Shown here: positions 63,203 through 64,000 of the stretch, one piece after another
Layout: each line of letters begins with the position of its first letter
Position numbering within the stretch: the first letter of the stretch is position 1
Assembly (NCBI RefSeq): GCF_016907925.1
Contig: NZ_JAFBCZ010000020.1
Span: 53,999 to 117,998, forward strand
Source: Herpetosiphon giganteus
Lineage (GTDB): Bacteria > Chloroflexota > Chloroflexia > Chloroflexales > Herpetosiphonaceae
Direction: 5' to 3'
DNA length: 64,000 nucleotides
Program-made: the position numbers and the translations under genes
Notes under the pieces: model-generated
The model's database searches: none
Told to the model about the DNA's origin: nothing
The model's input: only the letters and a program-made list of their open reading frames with translations

Positions 63203-63472
63203 GCATATCAGTTCCTAGTTTGAAGATCATTGTCATATATGTCTCATCTTTTGTCCCGATGACACGCCCCATTTTAAGTGCACGGCCCCCCGAAACATGG
63301 CAACGAACAGGTGTTCTTTATCATTTTACCTCCGCTCACGGATCATCAAGGGAATCCGCGATCATCGCATGGTCCTCCTCGGGATCAGGTGGCTGATCCC
63401 TGTGTGCTAATATCGAGTGAGACAGATTCCATTGGCTGAGATCCGTTCTGATCAGGGCGCGAGGAACCTTCC

Positions 63473-63850
63473 ATGGACGACATGAACCACCCGACTGACC
63501 GACCAACGTTGACCACCGCCGAGCGACAGGCCATCCTGGACGAGTATGACTCCTACCCGCGTGGCGACCCACGGTGGGGAGCGATCCTTCGTCAACATGG
63601 GCTGTACACCTCGCAACTGGCCAAGTGGCGACAGCGCCTTCGTCGGGGCGCGACCACCTTGGACAATCAGCGCCCTGGCCCCGTGCCCCAGCCCGCCAAT
63701 CCGCTGGCTGATGAGAACGCCCGGCTTCGCCGCGAGAACGCCCGCCTCCAGCACCAGCTGACCAAGGCCACCGCCATCATCGATATCCAAAAAAAAATGG
63801 CCACGCTGCTTGGACTGGCATCAGCCGCGCCGATGGACAACGAATCATGA
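63473..63850 (+). CDS. IS3-like transposase OrfA
   Basis: 125 residues with a helix-turn-helix (TTAERQAILDEYDSYPRGDPRWGAILRQHGLYTSQLAKWRQRLRRG) and a leucine-zipper-like tail (LADENARLRRENARLQHQLTKATAIIDIQKKMATLLG). This is the build of IS3-family OrfA. Its GC-rich codons differ from the surroundings. A run of nine A lies in its 3' part, and its TGA overlaps the ATG of orfB. Confidence 0.85.
   Translation: MDDMNHPTDRPTLTTAERQAILDEYDSYPRGDPRWGAILRQHGLYTSQLAKWRQRLRRGATTLDNQRPGPVPQPANPLADENARLRRENARLQHQLTKATAIIDIQKKMATLLGLASAAPMDNES
63788..63797 (+). promoter_or_regulatory. A9 slippery site for -1 frameshifting
   Basis: Nine consecutive A at 63789-63797. A -1 slip enters a frame that has no stop before the orfB ATG at 63847 and is the orfB frame, so an OrfAB fusion transposase can be made, as in IS3-family elements. 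Confidence 0.65.
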
Positions 63851-64000
63851 TCGCCAGCGTGCACGACCTTGCCCCCATCGTCGGAATGACCGCTGCGTGT
63901 CAGGCGCTTGGGGTGCCGCGCAGCACGGTCTACCGCCGCCAACGACCCGCCGCCGTGCGGCGGCAGCGCACCGTCCGTCGCCATCCGCGTATGCTCAGTC
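63847..64000 (+). CDS. IS3-like transposase OrfB, N-terminal part (cut by window edge)
   Basis: 51 codons visible: MIASVHDLAPIVGMTAACQALGVPRSTVYRRQRP and a basic stretch. The ALGVPRSTVYRR helix is typical of the start of IS3-family OrfB proteins; the DDE domain lies beyond the window. ATGA overlap with orfA. Confidence 0.8.
   Translation, partial: MIASVHDLAPIVGMTAACQALGVPRSTVYRRQRPAAVRRQRTVRRHPRMLS

Overview
The window reads like a chromosome segment of a filamentous Chloroflexota bacterium, most likely Herpetosiphon or a close relative. This is inferred from the mid-GC codon use, the giant DUF2298/YYY-type membrane proteins typical of Chloroflexi, the secreted hydrolases, and short dispersed repeats filling many intergenic gaps. 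No rRNA or tRNA gene was recognised. The window edges cut a membrane protein (left) and an IS3-like transposase (right).

Layout. 1-6.2 kb holds a truncated membrane protein, an HTH gene below a double palindrome, a PadR/HAAS pair with a leaderless promoter and built-in operator, a glycosyltransferase-like membrane protein, a NUDIX hydrolase and a sufU/sufT-like Fe-S pair. 6.2-13.1 kb holds a secreted lipase, a STAND/TPR regulator, and a secreted metalloprotease with a companion. 13.5-25.4 kb is a leftward operon of very large membrane proteins, including a 2596-residue fusion, ending in a KdpD-N/Usp-like protein. 25.9-35.0 kb is a two-gene defence-like module: a PLD-SNF2 helicase and a 1794-residue methyltransferase with an AT-rich internal island. 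35.6-42.4 kb holds a subtilase, a MarR-controlled CPA2 antiporter operon and a kinase-like gene. 42.4-47.0 kb is a WXG100-type polymorphic toxin locus with paralogous small proteins and an IS insertion. 47.3-54.4 kb holds etfBA, a hybrid histidine kinase with two receiver proteins, and an ABC exporter.

The most exciting part is 55.9-60.5 kb, a compact RiPP cluster. It has an MvdD-like ATP-grasp ligase translationally coupled to a C39-peptidase ABC transporter, a hairpin, a consensus sigma70 promoter, and four tandem precursor genes with an identical 20-residue leader block and variable C-terminal cores built around TGCDD(T/S)D. This is best explained as a graspetide (omega-ester peptide) system with a cysteine-containing core motif that I do not recognise from described graspetide groups. 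One ligase and one exporter would process four substrates.

A WYL regulator and a seven-repeat CRISPR array without cas genes in view follow immediately. The terminal repeat is split by a remnant of an IS5-type transposase, and the intact 37-bp repeat can be reconstructed across it. The right end carries a zinc-ribbon protein and an IS3-like element with an A9 frameshift site.
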